Below the pieces are notes generated by a model, which saw nothing but the letters and a program-made list of their open reading frames with translations, was not told the DNA's origin and ran no database searches. From positions 30,226,749 through 30,290,748 of the forward strand of contig OY720685.1 of the NCBI GenBank assembly GCA_963170755.1: DNA of 64,000 nucleotides, in the 5' to 3' direction. Shown in pieces: positions 21,543 through 33,714 of the stretch. A program made the position numbers and the translations under genes. The number at the start of each line of letters is the position of its first letter. The first letter of the stretch is position 1. The stretch is from Amphimallon solstitiale (taxonomy: Eukaryota > Arthropoda > Insecta > Coleoptera > Scarabaeidae).

Positions 21543-24185
21543 TGTGCTGAGTAACAATATTGATGTTTGGCACTGTATATTTTTGAACAAGTTGGAAGGA
21601 TTATTTAATTTTACTAATTTTTCTTTGTGACTGTTAAATTAAAATATTTAAACTAAAAAAGAACAGTTGTGTATACTTAAAATGTTATTTATTACAATAA
21701 AGATGTGTGCAGTCAATTATGAAAACAGTACTTGAAGGAGTTGTAGTGGACCAGGTTCTTGGTGGCAGTAATTGTTATTGGTATCTGAAAATGGAGATGT
21801 AAATATTATAATTTATGTAAAAATGTAGTTTGAAATCTTGTAAAACTTGTCTAATTAACAATAATGTAAAGTAAAATAATTTAATGTTGATTGTTGAAGT
21901 ATGAAGGAAACAACTTGGTAAATAATTGCGCGGGTAAAGTTTGAATAAGCGGATCTGTCAAAATTGACATTTACAGAAAATTTTGATTAGCAATATTTTT
22001 TGAAGTACAAAGTCTTAGTAATTCATTATTATAAATTAATAGAGATTTAATAGAGAAGGTTTACTAAAGTTTGAAAAGCACTGAAACGTATTAATAAAGT
22101 TTTATAATACCATTTTGAACAAGAATTGTGAGAAAAGGAATTTAATTGGATGAAATTAGAAAACGGAAATATTGTCTTGGTGACGAAAAACAAACAACGA
22201 AGATTGAAAAATATTTTTCAAGAAAGGCGCGTGTACTTTTCGGAAAATCACGATTTTATTCCGAAAAGTATATCTTAAATTCACTTAAACCGCGAAAGTT
22301 GGTGCTTAAAGTGTTCTTTTCAGCATAGAAAATATTTATTTGACGGTAGAATCAAAATATATTATAAAGAAGCATAAAATTATTCAATAATTTCATAGTA
22401 ATTTAATTAATTGGTATCCTGTATGAATAAAGAAGATATTATATAAGGAAAATAAATATCAAAAGATTACTTACCAAATATTAACCAAGTCCGAGCGGAA
22501 TATTGAATCCATCAGTTGCACGTGAGTTCAAAGAGGGATTCCAGTTATTCAAGTCCAGTTTATTGTATAAAAACGAGAAGTTCCAACTATTTAGAATCCC
22601 TGATGTCGTTCCAGTAAATGTTAAATTAATTAAAGGATCCGGTAACCCATATATATATTTCCGAAGAGGTCTAGTTTAGTGTTAAGTCGAGATAGAAGTA
22701 CAGCTGCATTTAAATCCAGAAGATATCCCGCAGTTTTCGAGGACACAACAAGATACATCCTGTAAGATATAACCGAAGCAGTTCCAGATCCTGAAGGAGA
22801 ACGAGGATACACCAAGAAGTCGTGCTAGGAGGGTTTCCAGAGAGTTACCAGTTGCACAGAACGAGTCCAGTAAGATCCTGTGGAAAAAAAAAAAAGAAAA
22901 CATAATTTAAACAAACCAGAGATAGAAGAAAAATATTAACAAGAGGTTGTATAATTTTTAAATAAGGAAAAATTTGAATTTATTTAATTGTATATCGAGT
23001 AAAAGTCATAAATATTATTTAGAATTGTTGACTAGTATAAAACAAGTATAGAAATACGTTTTGTTAAAAGATTAAATCTCTATTTTCATAAAAAGATACA
23101 GAATATGCACATATATAAATGAATTGACATGACCTTGGTACTAAAACATACCTTCAACTTGTTTAAAATTTTATAGACGAAGGTTATTTATAGATAATTA
23201 AATTGCATCGTATAATGCATGCTAAATTGAAAAAGATACATTGAATTGAATTTGTACATACCTTTTGAATAAATAACATTTGCTGACATCCTTCATATAA
23301 CAATAAACGTACAGGTGCGATTAGACAGGTTAACAATCTATGTACATGTCGTATAACTATTTTGGATGTATATTTTTGAATCAAGATTTTTATATTTGTT
23401 GTCATTAAATTAGTATTGTGGTGAAATTCTTCTTTTTATTTGGTAGAATAGTAACATTGTATTAGACATTTTCATTACGGACATAGAAGCTGATAAGTCA
23501 ATGACCTACAAGTAAACAAAAATAAAATAGCATTATAAAGTTTATAGTGAGAGGAAAAGTATACATACCGTACTATTGTTATCCTATAAGAGGGATAATT
23601 TATTAGCAGCAATATTCTCCTCATTATAAGAATAAGTAGAACAAGATTATTAGAAACATTTAAATTGTTATTTTTATGTAGTAGTGTATAACGGCAAATA
23701 CCTAAGCGACATCTTTATAAAAGTAAATGAAATGCTAGTACTGCGCGGTTAAAAATAAAAACTAGTTACATTTATAGGAAAGTCATACCAGAAAGAAGTA
23801 ATGAATCGTAATTAATATTTGAAAGAGTTAGGAGATTAATATTTATTTCTAAATGCATTAAATAATATTATTATAATAAAAAAAAAAAGAATTAATTAAA
23901 TTGATTTAGAATAAAACTGAGTAGTGTTTGGGCATAGATAAAAGAAATAAAGAAACCTATTATAGCATATGAGTACATTAATTTTGGTGCAAAGATTTTA
24001 AAATATTATATACTGAGTGATACATTATCATTATCATAAATTATAACCTGAGATTAATTGAGTAAATTTGAATGACTAGGTAAGAGAGGAGATATTATTA
24101 GCAATACAAATAACAAGATTTGAGTACATTAGGGTATATTATTTATTATATGTGTTGCAAGTATATTATCCCCTCCACTAGTGCA
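21543..24185 (+). repeat. 3' LTR of gypsy element 1
   Basis: 2643 bp, matching the 5' LTR in order and sequence. The only differences I saw are an extra ACA in the block near 22747 and one more A in the run near 23880. It ends AGTGCA, directly before ATATATACC of the flank. Confidence 0.93.
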
Positions 24186-24204
24186 ATATATACCAAAATA
24201 TACA

Positions 24205-24441
24205 CCGTAAGCATCAAATTTTAATTTTGGTTTGCACTTCTATCATATGCAGAAGATGATCTTATCATATGCAACGATGCCTGCTTGCTAACAGTGGAGG
24301 GAGAGCAACGGAGTGGCGGGGTATCTCCACGCCTTACAAATGTCCAGTGTGGCAGCCTCGCTTATGTCTATCTTTAGTTTAATTCGTAGCCCTCTTTTCC
24401 TCTTTCTACTTTCCTATCAGAAATTAAAATATGTAGACCCC

Positions 24442-24496
<55 letters not shown>

Positions 24497-24748
24497 ATAT
24501 ATATATATACCGAGGTCGTCATATTTTAATTTCTGATAGGAACGTAGTAAGTGGAAAAGAGCGCGACGAATTAAACTAAAGATAGACATAAGCGAGGCTG
24601 CCACGCTGGACATTTGTAAGGCGTGGGGGTCCCCCGCCACTCCGTTGCTCTCCCTCCACTGTTAGCAAGCAGGCATCGCTGCATAGGATAAGATCATCTT
24701 TTGCATATGATAGAAGTGCAAACCGAAATTAAAATTTGACGCTTACGG
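24205..24748. mobile_element. Palindromic (foldback-type) element with a (TA)n centre
   Basis: Arms of about 240 bp: CCGTAAGCATCAAATTTTAA at the left is the reverse complement of the right end (TTAAAATTTGACGCTTACGG) with one mismatch, and the match continues with scattered differences to a central (TA)n tract (24443-24510, with a TGTGTG interruption). Each arm encodes the same 88-codon ORF on opposite strands (24313-24579 and 24374-24640), a consequence of the palindrome. No transposase is present. Element 1 sits only 19 bp from its left end. Confidence 0.85.
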
Positions 24749-24769
24749 TATATATATTGTAATAGAGGT

Positions 24770-27700
24770 AGCAGGTACCCTTACAATGCCCCAAGTTGCG
24801 ATGCCAAAATGTGATAGGGTCGGATATAATGTCTAAAAGATATAATAATGAATGGAGAGCTAATGAGACTTAGAGCGCTTAATTTACTTTATCCTAAAAA
24901 AATGCTAAACATTTTAAAATACTGAACCGTTAACTTTTCAATTATAATTTGGCCGGCTGGCTAAAGGGGGTTGTATTCTATAAACACGGAAAGAAATTAT
25001 CTATTTAGTTTATGTATCATTTAGTATCTCAAAAAGTATCCTAATAAATAAATACGACGTTGTTAATAATTCAAAATTTACGCGGCATTCAACGTACGAC
25101 TGCGCAAAATCGGGATAGGCTTTATCCAAGAGGGGGACAAACACTGAATTAAGCGCGAAGTCGCTATAACTATTGTGAACGTGTGTATGTTGAAGTAACC
25201 CAAAAAGAAATTTAAAAGTTATGTGATTATCTAAGTGTGTGATATCTAAGTGACTCTAATTGTGTTATCTACAAGGCGTTACGGAGGTTCGAGATTTGAT
25301 TTACCTTAGTCCGGGATACCCAACTTTCCAGTTGTCGTGTGACGATCTTGGAGAATCTAACCTGTAATGTCTACTTGGAGAAACAGCTCTAATGCTGGGG
25401 CTCCAAACAGAATATGTGTACCTCTTATAAATGAAGAATGGGTTTTAACAGTGATGAAAACAAACACTTTATACATGAAAACAACAGATCTGAATTTATT
25501 TAAAACATAACCATGAATTTCTACGACAATACAACAATGAAAGATTATGAGAAATAGATAAACAAATCCCATAAACAGGATGACAAACAATAATGTCTAT
25601 AAAATTTTTGATATTAATCAATACACTTTTGTTGTGTACAAGAACAGCAGTTATTTAGGCAGAAGTTCTACAAATTTGATATAATGAAATCAAGGCAAAG
25701 TATACGAGTTTGACCCTTATGTACAAACTATTAAAATGGATTGCCACAATGAGATAGGATAAAATTTAACTGTAAGTATATTCTGATATCTAAATAAGCA
25801 TTATTTTGTTTGAAATTTTAAAATTGATATTCCAAGTTTATTTTACATTGGCTACGTTTCAAGATTTGAGTTTAATTAATTTATAGAAATGATCGAATTA
25901 AAAGACGTTACACAGATGTGACATAGATTTAGATTTGACTCAAATTTGTGTCAAGAAAAAGGTGCATATACTAATAACAGACTTGGTACCTTCTGTATAC
26001 TAATTCCTTGTATTGTTTAAGGACAGGTACTATTTCCAAAGGGGTGTGGTTCTCCGTCTTTGCAACTCGTGTCCTAGTTCTACTTGGGGCCTCCCAGTTA
26101 TCTGTTGAGTCGGCGTACGGTGTGTCCTTGACCCTACTGCTGTCTAGCTCGAACGTCTTCAATTGGTGACCTTCTATCTCGCACGTGGAAATGACTCAGC
26201 TGACAATTTATGGTTTATTTGAATGTGTCACAACCTTGACGGCAACTGGATATCGATATGGATCAATACTGAATATCAATATGAATATGCATCGAATATC
26301 AATGTGAACAATCGACTGACGCTTGAATGATCGAAAATGGATCGACCATTAATGAATGATCACGGAAAAAAGAATGAATCACAATGAATGACAATGAATG
26401 ACCATGAATGACCATGAATTAATGACCATGAATGAATCCTTTCTTCTCGTCGGATGTGCCTTTTTATATTAATCTTCTGTTGTGGACGTCGTAACCATGG
26501 TAATATATACAGACATATTTTACAAAGTCTTTTTACGGCCAAGTTTATTTTTGAATATTAGTGGAATCATGTTTTATCTTAGTTAAATTAAATCGTCTTT
26601 CAATCGGTACAAAAATTTACTTTAATTCGTTTTCTCTTAGAAAAACACATTTTTTAAAAATTAAAGGGCAAATTTAGCATTTCGACTGTCATATGTCGAT
26701 GACGTCATAGACGCTAATAAAATAAATTTAAATATCAGAATTTTGGCTTAAAATGCCTTTTTAGTAGAACTTTACCTTTACAAATTAAACTTATAAATAC
26801 ATATAATATTTTTTCATCTTTTAATCCTTTTTAAAATCTTTCTTTATACAAAAAATTAGTGTGGTTAGTTTTTGAAGTGTAATAACTAAATGGTCTTTTA
26901 ATTTATTTACGAATTATTGTTATAACATGAAACTATGACCTTTTCTTAATCTTATACCACCTTTTTAAATTATCTAAATAGCTTGTAATTAATATTATAA
27001 AACTTTTCTTTTACCTCTGTTGACAACTGTCAAATTTTTCAAAATGCTTATTTAAATATCTGGACTCCACTAGTAAATATGACATTGAAAAATATTCCAA
27101 CGTAAATGCGTCTTAATAGAGTTTGTACATGCTAGAGTTTCTTTATAATTAAATAAATTATGTATATGAAATATTTAAAATTAATTATGCTTCTGACAAT
27201 ATGGCGCATCGAAATTTGAAAATTAAAATGATGCTTAACTTTAATGTGCGCATCTAACAGTTTTATAGTATGTTACCATGCTTGTAACTTCTCAACTAGT
27301 TTATGGTTTAAATGTTTGTTATGTTCAACATTAGTTTATTTTAGTTTTACGCTATGCATTTTTAGATAAAAATTAGTCATGTATGCGCTCTACTTTTGCC
27401 AAAGTTTGGGATGATGCTTTCGATACTATCAACCTTGTTTTATCTTTGAACCTGTAACTTATTGTGACGTTTTACTCTTGAGAATTCACACTATAAAATG
27501 GTACTTATTTATATGCTCATAGTGCGATGAAAAATGTTGAAATTTGTAATTTAAAATTGGCCATTTGTAATGGCTGTCAGATTTATTTAATATTGTTGCT
27601 TTGCCTATATAACACTTAATTACTCATTGTTGTATTGTGAAAATATGTTAAATATAACTGTAAAAATAAGACTAATGTGTATTTTGAATTAATCAGGTAT

Positions 27701-28015
27701 TTAATTCTAATATTTAGTATTTAGTATGGGGTTTTCAGTTGGGGTTCCTGAAAAGAGTAGTCATTGGTTTGGTTTTCTAAATTTGGGGTTGAATTTCTTT
27801 CAAATATTAAAACTTTGATGGGGTTCTCAGAATTTACTAGATTTTTTAACAAAATCTGCATTAATTTTCAGGGATTTTTACCTATACTCTTATACAAGGG
27901 TCCAAACATAATGCATCGCCGATGTATTTATGGTTGCCTGTATTCAAGGGGTTTTAAGGGGTGATTGTATGTGTTTGTGGGTATTTGACTGGTGTTGTCA
28001 CATACTCAACACCAG
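24770..28015. other. No supported gene; one short ATGA-rich tandem repeat
   Basis: No ORF here resembles a known protein. 26370-26440 contains repeated (A)ATGAATGACC units (period 10 to 14), preceded from 26240 by a looser run of ATCGATATGGATC/GAATATCAATATGAA motifs. The remainder is AT-rich and looks single-copy within the window. Confidence 0.5.
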
Positions 28016-28017
28016 TT

Positions 28018-28018
<1 letters not shown>

Positions 28019-28052
<34 letters not shown>

Positions 28053-28560
28053 TGTGAGAAGTTTCTTGAATTTAGCGGCGTATTAATTAATTGATGATAA
28101 TTACTTGCATTATTCAAATGTAATGATTTTTAGGAAAAGAAACACACCACTCCGAGGACTAACACATATGCATTAGTTTCATTAACCACTACAACGTGAA
28201 CACTCGTCAGCTCGGCAACTGTAATGTGTTCGTTTTCCTATCTACCGAAATTTGTATATATAGTTTCGGGGACGATCTTTGCAAGCTTGAGAGATAATTT
28301 CTAATTATTCTCAAATGAGAATAAATGAGAATAATTAGAAATTATCTCTCAAGCTTACAAAGATCGTCCCCGAAACTATATATACAAATTTCGGTAGATA
28401 GGAAAACGAACACATTACAGTTGCCGAGCTGACGAGTGTTCACGTTGTAGTGGTTAATGAAACTAATGCATATGTGTTAGTCCTCGGAGTGGTGTGTTTC
28501 TTTTCCTAAAAATCATTACATTTCTTCATTCAACTTCTCACATATTTAGATATATACGGC
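28019..28560. mobile_element. Long near-perfect inverted repeat
   Basis: Arms 28116-28316 and 28323-28523 are reverse complements over about 200 bp with a single mismatch noticed, around a very short spacer. Outside them AAATATGTGAGAAGTT (28048) and AACTTCTCACATATTT (28531) extend the pairing, with about 50 unpaired bases on the left. A (TA)n tract abuts the left side. The high identity implies a young element or active gene conversion. No coding capacity. Confidence 0.85.
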
Positions 28561-28640
28561 AAAGAAACGAATTATATGTGTTTAATATATACGTTAAACA
28601 CATATAAAATATTAATTATATATATATATATATCTAGGAG

Positions 28641-29447
28641 GTTGAACATCTCTTAAACGCTTTCAATTCTTACAATGACCATTTGCGCTTTACAATTGAA
28701 AAAGAAAATAATAACTCTATCTCTTTCTTAGACTCCCTGATCACACACAATAACAGTGTCATAAAATTAAGGTGGTATAGAAAACTAACAAATTCAAACC
28801 GTCTATTAAACTATCATTCTAATTGTCCAAAAAAATATAAAATTAATCTTATTAAGAGTCTAAAAAGTAGAATATTAAACATTACACATCCTGATTTTCA
28901 ACACGATGATTTAGTAATTTTGAGAAACATATTAGGTTTGTTCCAACATACAGTTCTGAACGGTTCTAGAACTAGTGCGCATGTCATTTAAGAAAAAGAC
29001 TGTTCGGACCATGCAGTTCTGGAACTACAAATTCTGAGAACTAGTAGTTCAATGTCCGGTCTTTCAGAACGCGTAATTCAAGAACCGTTCTGAATTACGA
29101 GTTCTGCAGAAGCGAACATTGAACCTTGTCTCTTTTTAAATGACATGCGCACTAGTTCTAGAACCGTTCAGAACTGTATGTTGGAACAAACCTATTGATA
29201 AAAAATAATTTTCCTATGGCTTTAGTAAATCAAATTCTTTTTTCCACATCTAACATTAGTTACGTTAATAATCGTATAATAAATCTAGTCATTGAAAACC
29301 CTTTAGTTCAACTAAATAATGATAACATTGAGCCTCTAAAATATAAAAAAATGTCTTATATACCAGGCCTTACTAACCATATTAAGGATTTATTTAAGGA
29401 AAAAGTATCCATAGCATACACATCAGCTAATGGACTACCTAAGTCTG
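28641..29447 (+). pseudogene. Penelope-like element, 3' part of the reverse transcriptase region (interrupted)
   Basis: Penelope-like elements encode a reverse transcriptase followed by a GIY-YIG endonuclease. The frame opens at 28641 with a block typical of the RT thumb region (FTIEKE, ISFLDSLI, RWYRKLTNSNRLLNYHSNCP) and breaks off at 28934, where a palindromic MITE entered at a TA. It resumes in frame at 29195 (KNNFPMALVN ... IPGLTNHIKDLFKEKV, IAYT) and is cut at about 29447 by the next insertion. The start is truncated behind a TAG and a (TA)n tract, so the fingers and palm with the catalytic aspartates are missing. The endonuclease part is 9 kb away at 38415. Confidence 0.85.
28935..29192. 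mobile_element. Palindromic MITE inserted at a TA
   Basis: 258 bp starting GGTTTGTTCCAACATACAG and ending with the reverse complement. The arms match for about 60 bp. Both sides carry TA (28933-28934, 29193-29194), as in Tc1/mariner-type insertions. Removing the unit and one TA leaves the Penelope reading frame uninterrupted, which proves it is an insertion. The interior is crowded with AGTTCT and AGAAC half-sites in both orientations. Confidence 0.9.
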
Positions 29448-30380
29448 ACGTCACAAGGAGGCGGGGCTCACAAAACCTTTCCAAACATTAGAAAAGTGTA
29501 TGTAATCTGTCATAAGAAATAATTTGGAGCTATATTATAATTTTATAGAGTAAAAACAGAGTATTGCAAGCTTATAATTGGTTTAATGGTATACTAAACA
29601 TATCAACTGCTTAATTTGTATTACAATTTTTGTATATTTGTTTATATAATGCTATGTTTTAATTCGAATTTTTTCGCGCGTGCGGGTCGGGGGAAGGGGA
29701 AGGTTATGTTAGAATATTAAATTCGCAGAAAAGTGATTAAAAAACATAAAAATTAAATGTAATTGTTGTGTGGTAAAGTGAAATAAACATCATTTATTAC
29801 GATTTTCATAATTTCAAAAGTGTGTATAACAGATACCACTAAAAAATGTGACATGGAAAATTCACTCGATGAGCACCTTAATTATTAATTATCTCCGTTC
29901 CAGTACGTTTGCGCCGATTAATTTATAAGTAAAAGTTGTTCAATTAGAGGTCTTCTATAAGGTACACTAGTCATTTTGTCAAAAATCGGTTGCACCCATA
30001 TACTCCAATTTTTCCGAAAACAGAAAAACTTACAGGTTTTCATTTCACTGTAATGCTTACAATGGGGAACAAAACACATCACCATCTTCACTACTAAAAA
30101 ATTAAGGATATCAAAATTAACAATAATATACTGATAAAAGTAATATAACCTCAAAATTCTTAGTTAATTAGCATAGAAATGATCGGCACTATACATACCA
30201 CGTATACTAATATACACTTTCTTTGTTTCAACAATATACTAAATGATTATACCATCTATTTCGGTTATCTTTGTCGCATTAATTCATAAGAACTCAAAAT
30301 AGAAAATCAAATGGGCAAATACTACACAATTCAAGAGTGCTTGGAAAGGTTTTTAAATAACCGCCATTTAATGACGTCAA
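29447..30380 (-). mobile_element. P-element-like remnant with a THAP domain start
   Basis: TGACGTCA(C)AAGGAGGCGG...AAAACCTTTCCAA at 29449 and the reverse complement of 30344-30377 (TGACGTCATTAAATGGCGG...AAAACCTTTCCAA) look like diverged terminal repeats. Inside, a minus-strand frame (29918-30154) includes MVMCFVPHCKHYSEMKTCKF, with the C-x4-C and following aromatic pattern of the first half of a THAP zinc finger, the DNA-binding domain of P-type transposases. A donor-like ACCT|GTAAGT occurs in it. The stretch 29780-29990 resembles the long inverted arms at 40.9-41.4 kb and 58.1-58.5 kb, so they form one repeat family. No transposase core is left. Confidence 0.55.
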
Positions 30381-30861
30381 CGCTCGTTTAGTAAATACGT
30401 CACAACGCCAAATTGTTAAGCACGGTGATAAGATAAGTCAGTGAAGTGGATGCAAACAACGATCATATGGTAAATACGTCACAATAGATAGGTCTGTTAA
30501 ACTGGATCATTGATTATGTATAAGAAGATAGTCCAAGTCCATAAGAAAAAGGTTGCGCCTAAAATCAACATTTTGGATGTCGCCACCAGTGGGGCGCTAG
30601 TCGTCAAAGTGTCCACATGTGGTGGGGGTAGTTTTCAAGGTAGTTGAGATTTAAACCGTTAACCAACATAATAAATTCCTAGTTTTGGCTTTTCAGTAAA
30701 CAGATGACGCTCTAAAATAAAGTAAATAAATTTAATTTAATTTTTATATAGGTAATAATAATAGTTCTGATCATAAACTGCGCAAAGTCATTAATAAAAT
30801 GTGTATACTTATACTAATAGTATTAAAAAATATTTTATTTACGTTCCACTCTACCACAAAA

Positions 30862-33022
30862 CAGTGGTGCCAAGTTAGGGAATTTTTCCCTAGATCTAGG
30901 GATTTCTTGATCAAATAGGGAAAAAGGGAATTTTACTCAAAATTTAGGGAATTTTGGACGAACTTTGAAGGAAATAAAAAAATCAAGTTTTATTCTGTCT
31001 AAATTTTTCGATTTTTTATACTTTTCTTCTGTTTTGCTCAGTGCCATCTAGTGTATCATAGTGTTAGATTTGTATGAAGTATAAAACTCAAGGTAGGTAA
31101 CTAACTAAATAAGTACGTACGAAGCGGGTAATTTTTTCAAATTGAAATACGAGCAAAGGGTATTCACGGGAATATTTGCACAATAAGGCACCTCGTCCCT
31201 CCTCCTCGTGTTTTTTTCGCCGAAGCGACAAACTATCGACTTGATTGCAACTTTTAAAAGAGTCCTTTCCCGATTCTAACATTTTAAAAGATATTCAATT
31301 AGGGCGAACAAAAACTGTAAATATTATAAAAAATGTTATTGCCGAAAAAGAAATTCGTGAACTTTCTGATCTGCTGAAACAGAAACATTTTAGTGTTTTA
31401 ATTGATGAGAGTACCGACATATCACTAAATAAATTGTTGTGTGTTGTTAAATATGTAGATGTTAATGGTAAAATATCTGACAAACTATTAGAATTAATTA
31501 TTGTTGATGCAAGAAACTGTATTGCAGAAAATTTATTTACTGCTTTTAAAAACTGTTTAGAGGTCAAAAATATTCCTATAAAAAATATTATAGGTTTTGC
31601 ATCTGATAATGCTAGCGTAATGTTAGGGAAAACTAATTCTTTCATGTCGCGCTTAAAATCGGAAACTGAAGCATTAATTGTTGTCCTTTGTGTTTGTCAT
31701 TCTTCAGTATTATTAGCAAATAATGCATGTTCCAAACTGCCACGTACTCCTGAAGAATTTGTTCGCAGCGTAGCTAGTTACTTCTCAATATCTGAGAAAA
31801 GAACGGCCGAGCTTGCAGAAATGCAAGATTTTTTTAATGCTGCTCAGAAAAAAATGTTGAAATTATCTGCCACAAGATGGCTAAGCTTGCAACATGCTAT
31901 TAAAAGGGTTCTTGACAACTGGGAAGTTTTAATACCTTATTTTAGACTGACTACTGTAGAAGACAAGAGCAAAAGAGCACAATTCATTTTTGAGCAGTTA
32001 GGCAACACTTGTACAAAAGCCATATTAGGTACTATTTTTAAACTTATTTTAAATTATTTCAACACATTTAATGCCTTATTTCAAGCAAAGAAGTTGTAAA
32101 TTCACAATTTGTCATCTGAGTCAAGAAAAATTTTTAGAAACATAATTGCACCTTTTATTAAACCGGAACGTACTAATGACTTGAATATTAACTGTAAAGA
32201 TTCTACAAATTTTATTGACTTAAAATCGGTAGATTTGGGACACGAATGTAATTCTGTACTTACAAATTTGCCTGAAGATATCCAAATTTCCATTCGAAAA
32301 TCTTGATTAGAATTTCTGATGATAGCATCACCGATTTACAGTCACGTTTGTCACTGACAGATCCTTTTTTTGATTGTCTGATTTTTTTAAAACCTTGCAC
32401 TGAGTATACACATAAACCTGATAATTTAAAGTCGCTTAAATAGTTTGGAGTAAGTTTGCATCTGTTGATGGAATAAGATCGATTTTGAATGGAAGAAAAT
32501 TGCTGTTTATTTTACCGAGTACGATGATCAGAAAACGACTTTTTTGGAATATTCAGTTGAGGAATGTTGGCATATTTTAGACACGTGCAAAAATTTCCAA
32601 GATGAATATGAATTCATTAATGTTGTAAAATTGGCCAAATTGTGCATGCGTTTGCCGCACAGCAACGCAGAAACTGAAAGGGTATTCTCAGTAGTCACAG
32701 ACATTAAAACCAAAAAGAGAAATACAATGTGTGGCGAGGCTCTAAATGCAGTTTCTGTGATTAGATTTTCTAGAAATAAAGATAATTGTTGTCAATCTTT
32801 TAATGTCGCATAAAAATTTATATAAGTAGTTTTATTTTTATTTATAATTAAATTTGTTATTAGAAGTTAATAAAGTTATAAGTATTTTGTATTATTATTA
32901 ATCAAAGTAGTGAAAAAATAAAGAATTCGAGGAAATTATCCGAAAGAAAATGTCTAGGGAAATCTAGGGAATTTTTAGAAGGGCTTCTGGGGATTTCCAA
33001 CTCTCTACTCCTGGCACCACTG
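30862..33022 (+). mobile_element. hAT transposon with intact ends and 8-bp target duplication
   Basis: Begins CAGTGGTGCCAAGTTAGGG and ends with the complement CTGGCACCACTG, imperfect further in. Both flanks read CCACAAAA (30854-30861 and 33023-33030), a perfect 8-bp duplication. Subterminal AGGGAA/CTAGGGA words are repeated at both ends. Its transposase gene is broken. Confidence 0.93.
31100..32813 (+). pseudogene. hAT transposase pseudogene
   Basis: The main ORF (31245-32099, 284 aa) carries the catalytic-core motifs of hAT transposases: LIDESTDIS with the first Asp, GFASDNASVM with the second, CVCH, and ATRWLSL. It stops at 32099. A further piece in another frame runs 32109-32306. The C-terminal dimerisation region (LPHSNAETERVFSVVTDIK, with the catalytic Glu) is in the ORF 32544-32813. 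A stop just before 31245 cuts the link to upstream sequence, and no BED zinc finger is recognisable. Several breaks make it non-functional, although the element's ends could still be mobilised by a related enzyme. Confidence 0.88.
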
Positions 33023-33714
33023 CCACAAAAGCCATTTATAAACACAATGAATATACATATATCTGAAAACGTGGGAGTCGGGCTTTGCCGATGAAAGAAG
33101 GCATAGATATAATACTTTTATTTGTATTTTTTTTCGTTATGTATATAAGTACACTGACAATATACCAAATTCTCACGGAATCGTCTGTAAATATTTCGAA
33201 GACTGATAGGCGTTTGTCTTCACTTACAGTATTATATATTGGCTCTTAACATTTGTTCAATTTATTTTGTCATTTAGGAATATAAAAATTCTATTCTATT
33301 CTATTCTAACATATCACGTATTTATAAATATGTTTTTTGTATCTATTATTACTTTATTTGTGTTTCTTATAATCAGCACATTATTTCAAATACTGTTTGT
33401 TTTTCGCAAATGGATATTTGTCTACAATTGATTCTTTGTGAAGACCCTTTCCCTTATACTACGAATATTCGTTTTATACATTATAGATATATTTGTATAA
33501 AATACATTGTCCAACTAATAATAAAAGTCTTGCTTCATTCATAGTACACAAAAATGTATATGAAAATAGTTATAGATAAAATTTAGATAATAGTAATACC
33601 TTGTAACGTATAACCCAATTCTATAGCATTGAGTATTAAATATTCCTATTGTGCCTTGTAACTTTTAGATTTCTATAAAGTACTGTACTCCAAACCTAAG
33701 AAAACCGCCATAGA

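Larger units (their letters stand above)
11112..24185 (+). mobile_element. Complete Ty3/gypsy LTR retrotransposon (element 1)
   Basis: 13.07 kb bounded by two nearly identical LTRs (11112-13750 and 21543-24185) that begin TGTGCTGAG and end AGTGCA. The flanking bases 11108-11111 and 24186-24189 are both ATAT, a 4-bp target duplication typical of gypsy elements. Order inside: primer site, gag, pol, long untranslated region, polypurine tract. Gag and pol are intact. The LTR length difference of 4 nt is explained by a 3-nt insertion near 22747 and one base in an A-run near 23880. I noticed no substitutions in the stretches compared, so the insertion is very young. No env-like ORF is present. Confidence 0.95.

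Noticed and set aside
24313..24640. Two 88-codon ORFs with poly(Ile-Tyr)
   Set aside because: Created by the palindrome and its (TA)n centre; not independent genes.
25271..25300. tRNA-like GGTTCGAGAT (B-box resemblance)
   Set aside because: No A box, acceptor stem or cloverleaf around it; the match to the B box is incomplete.
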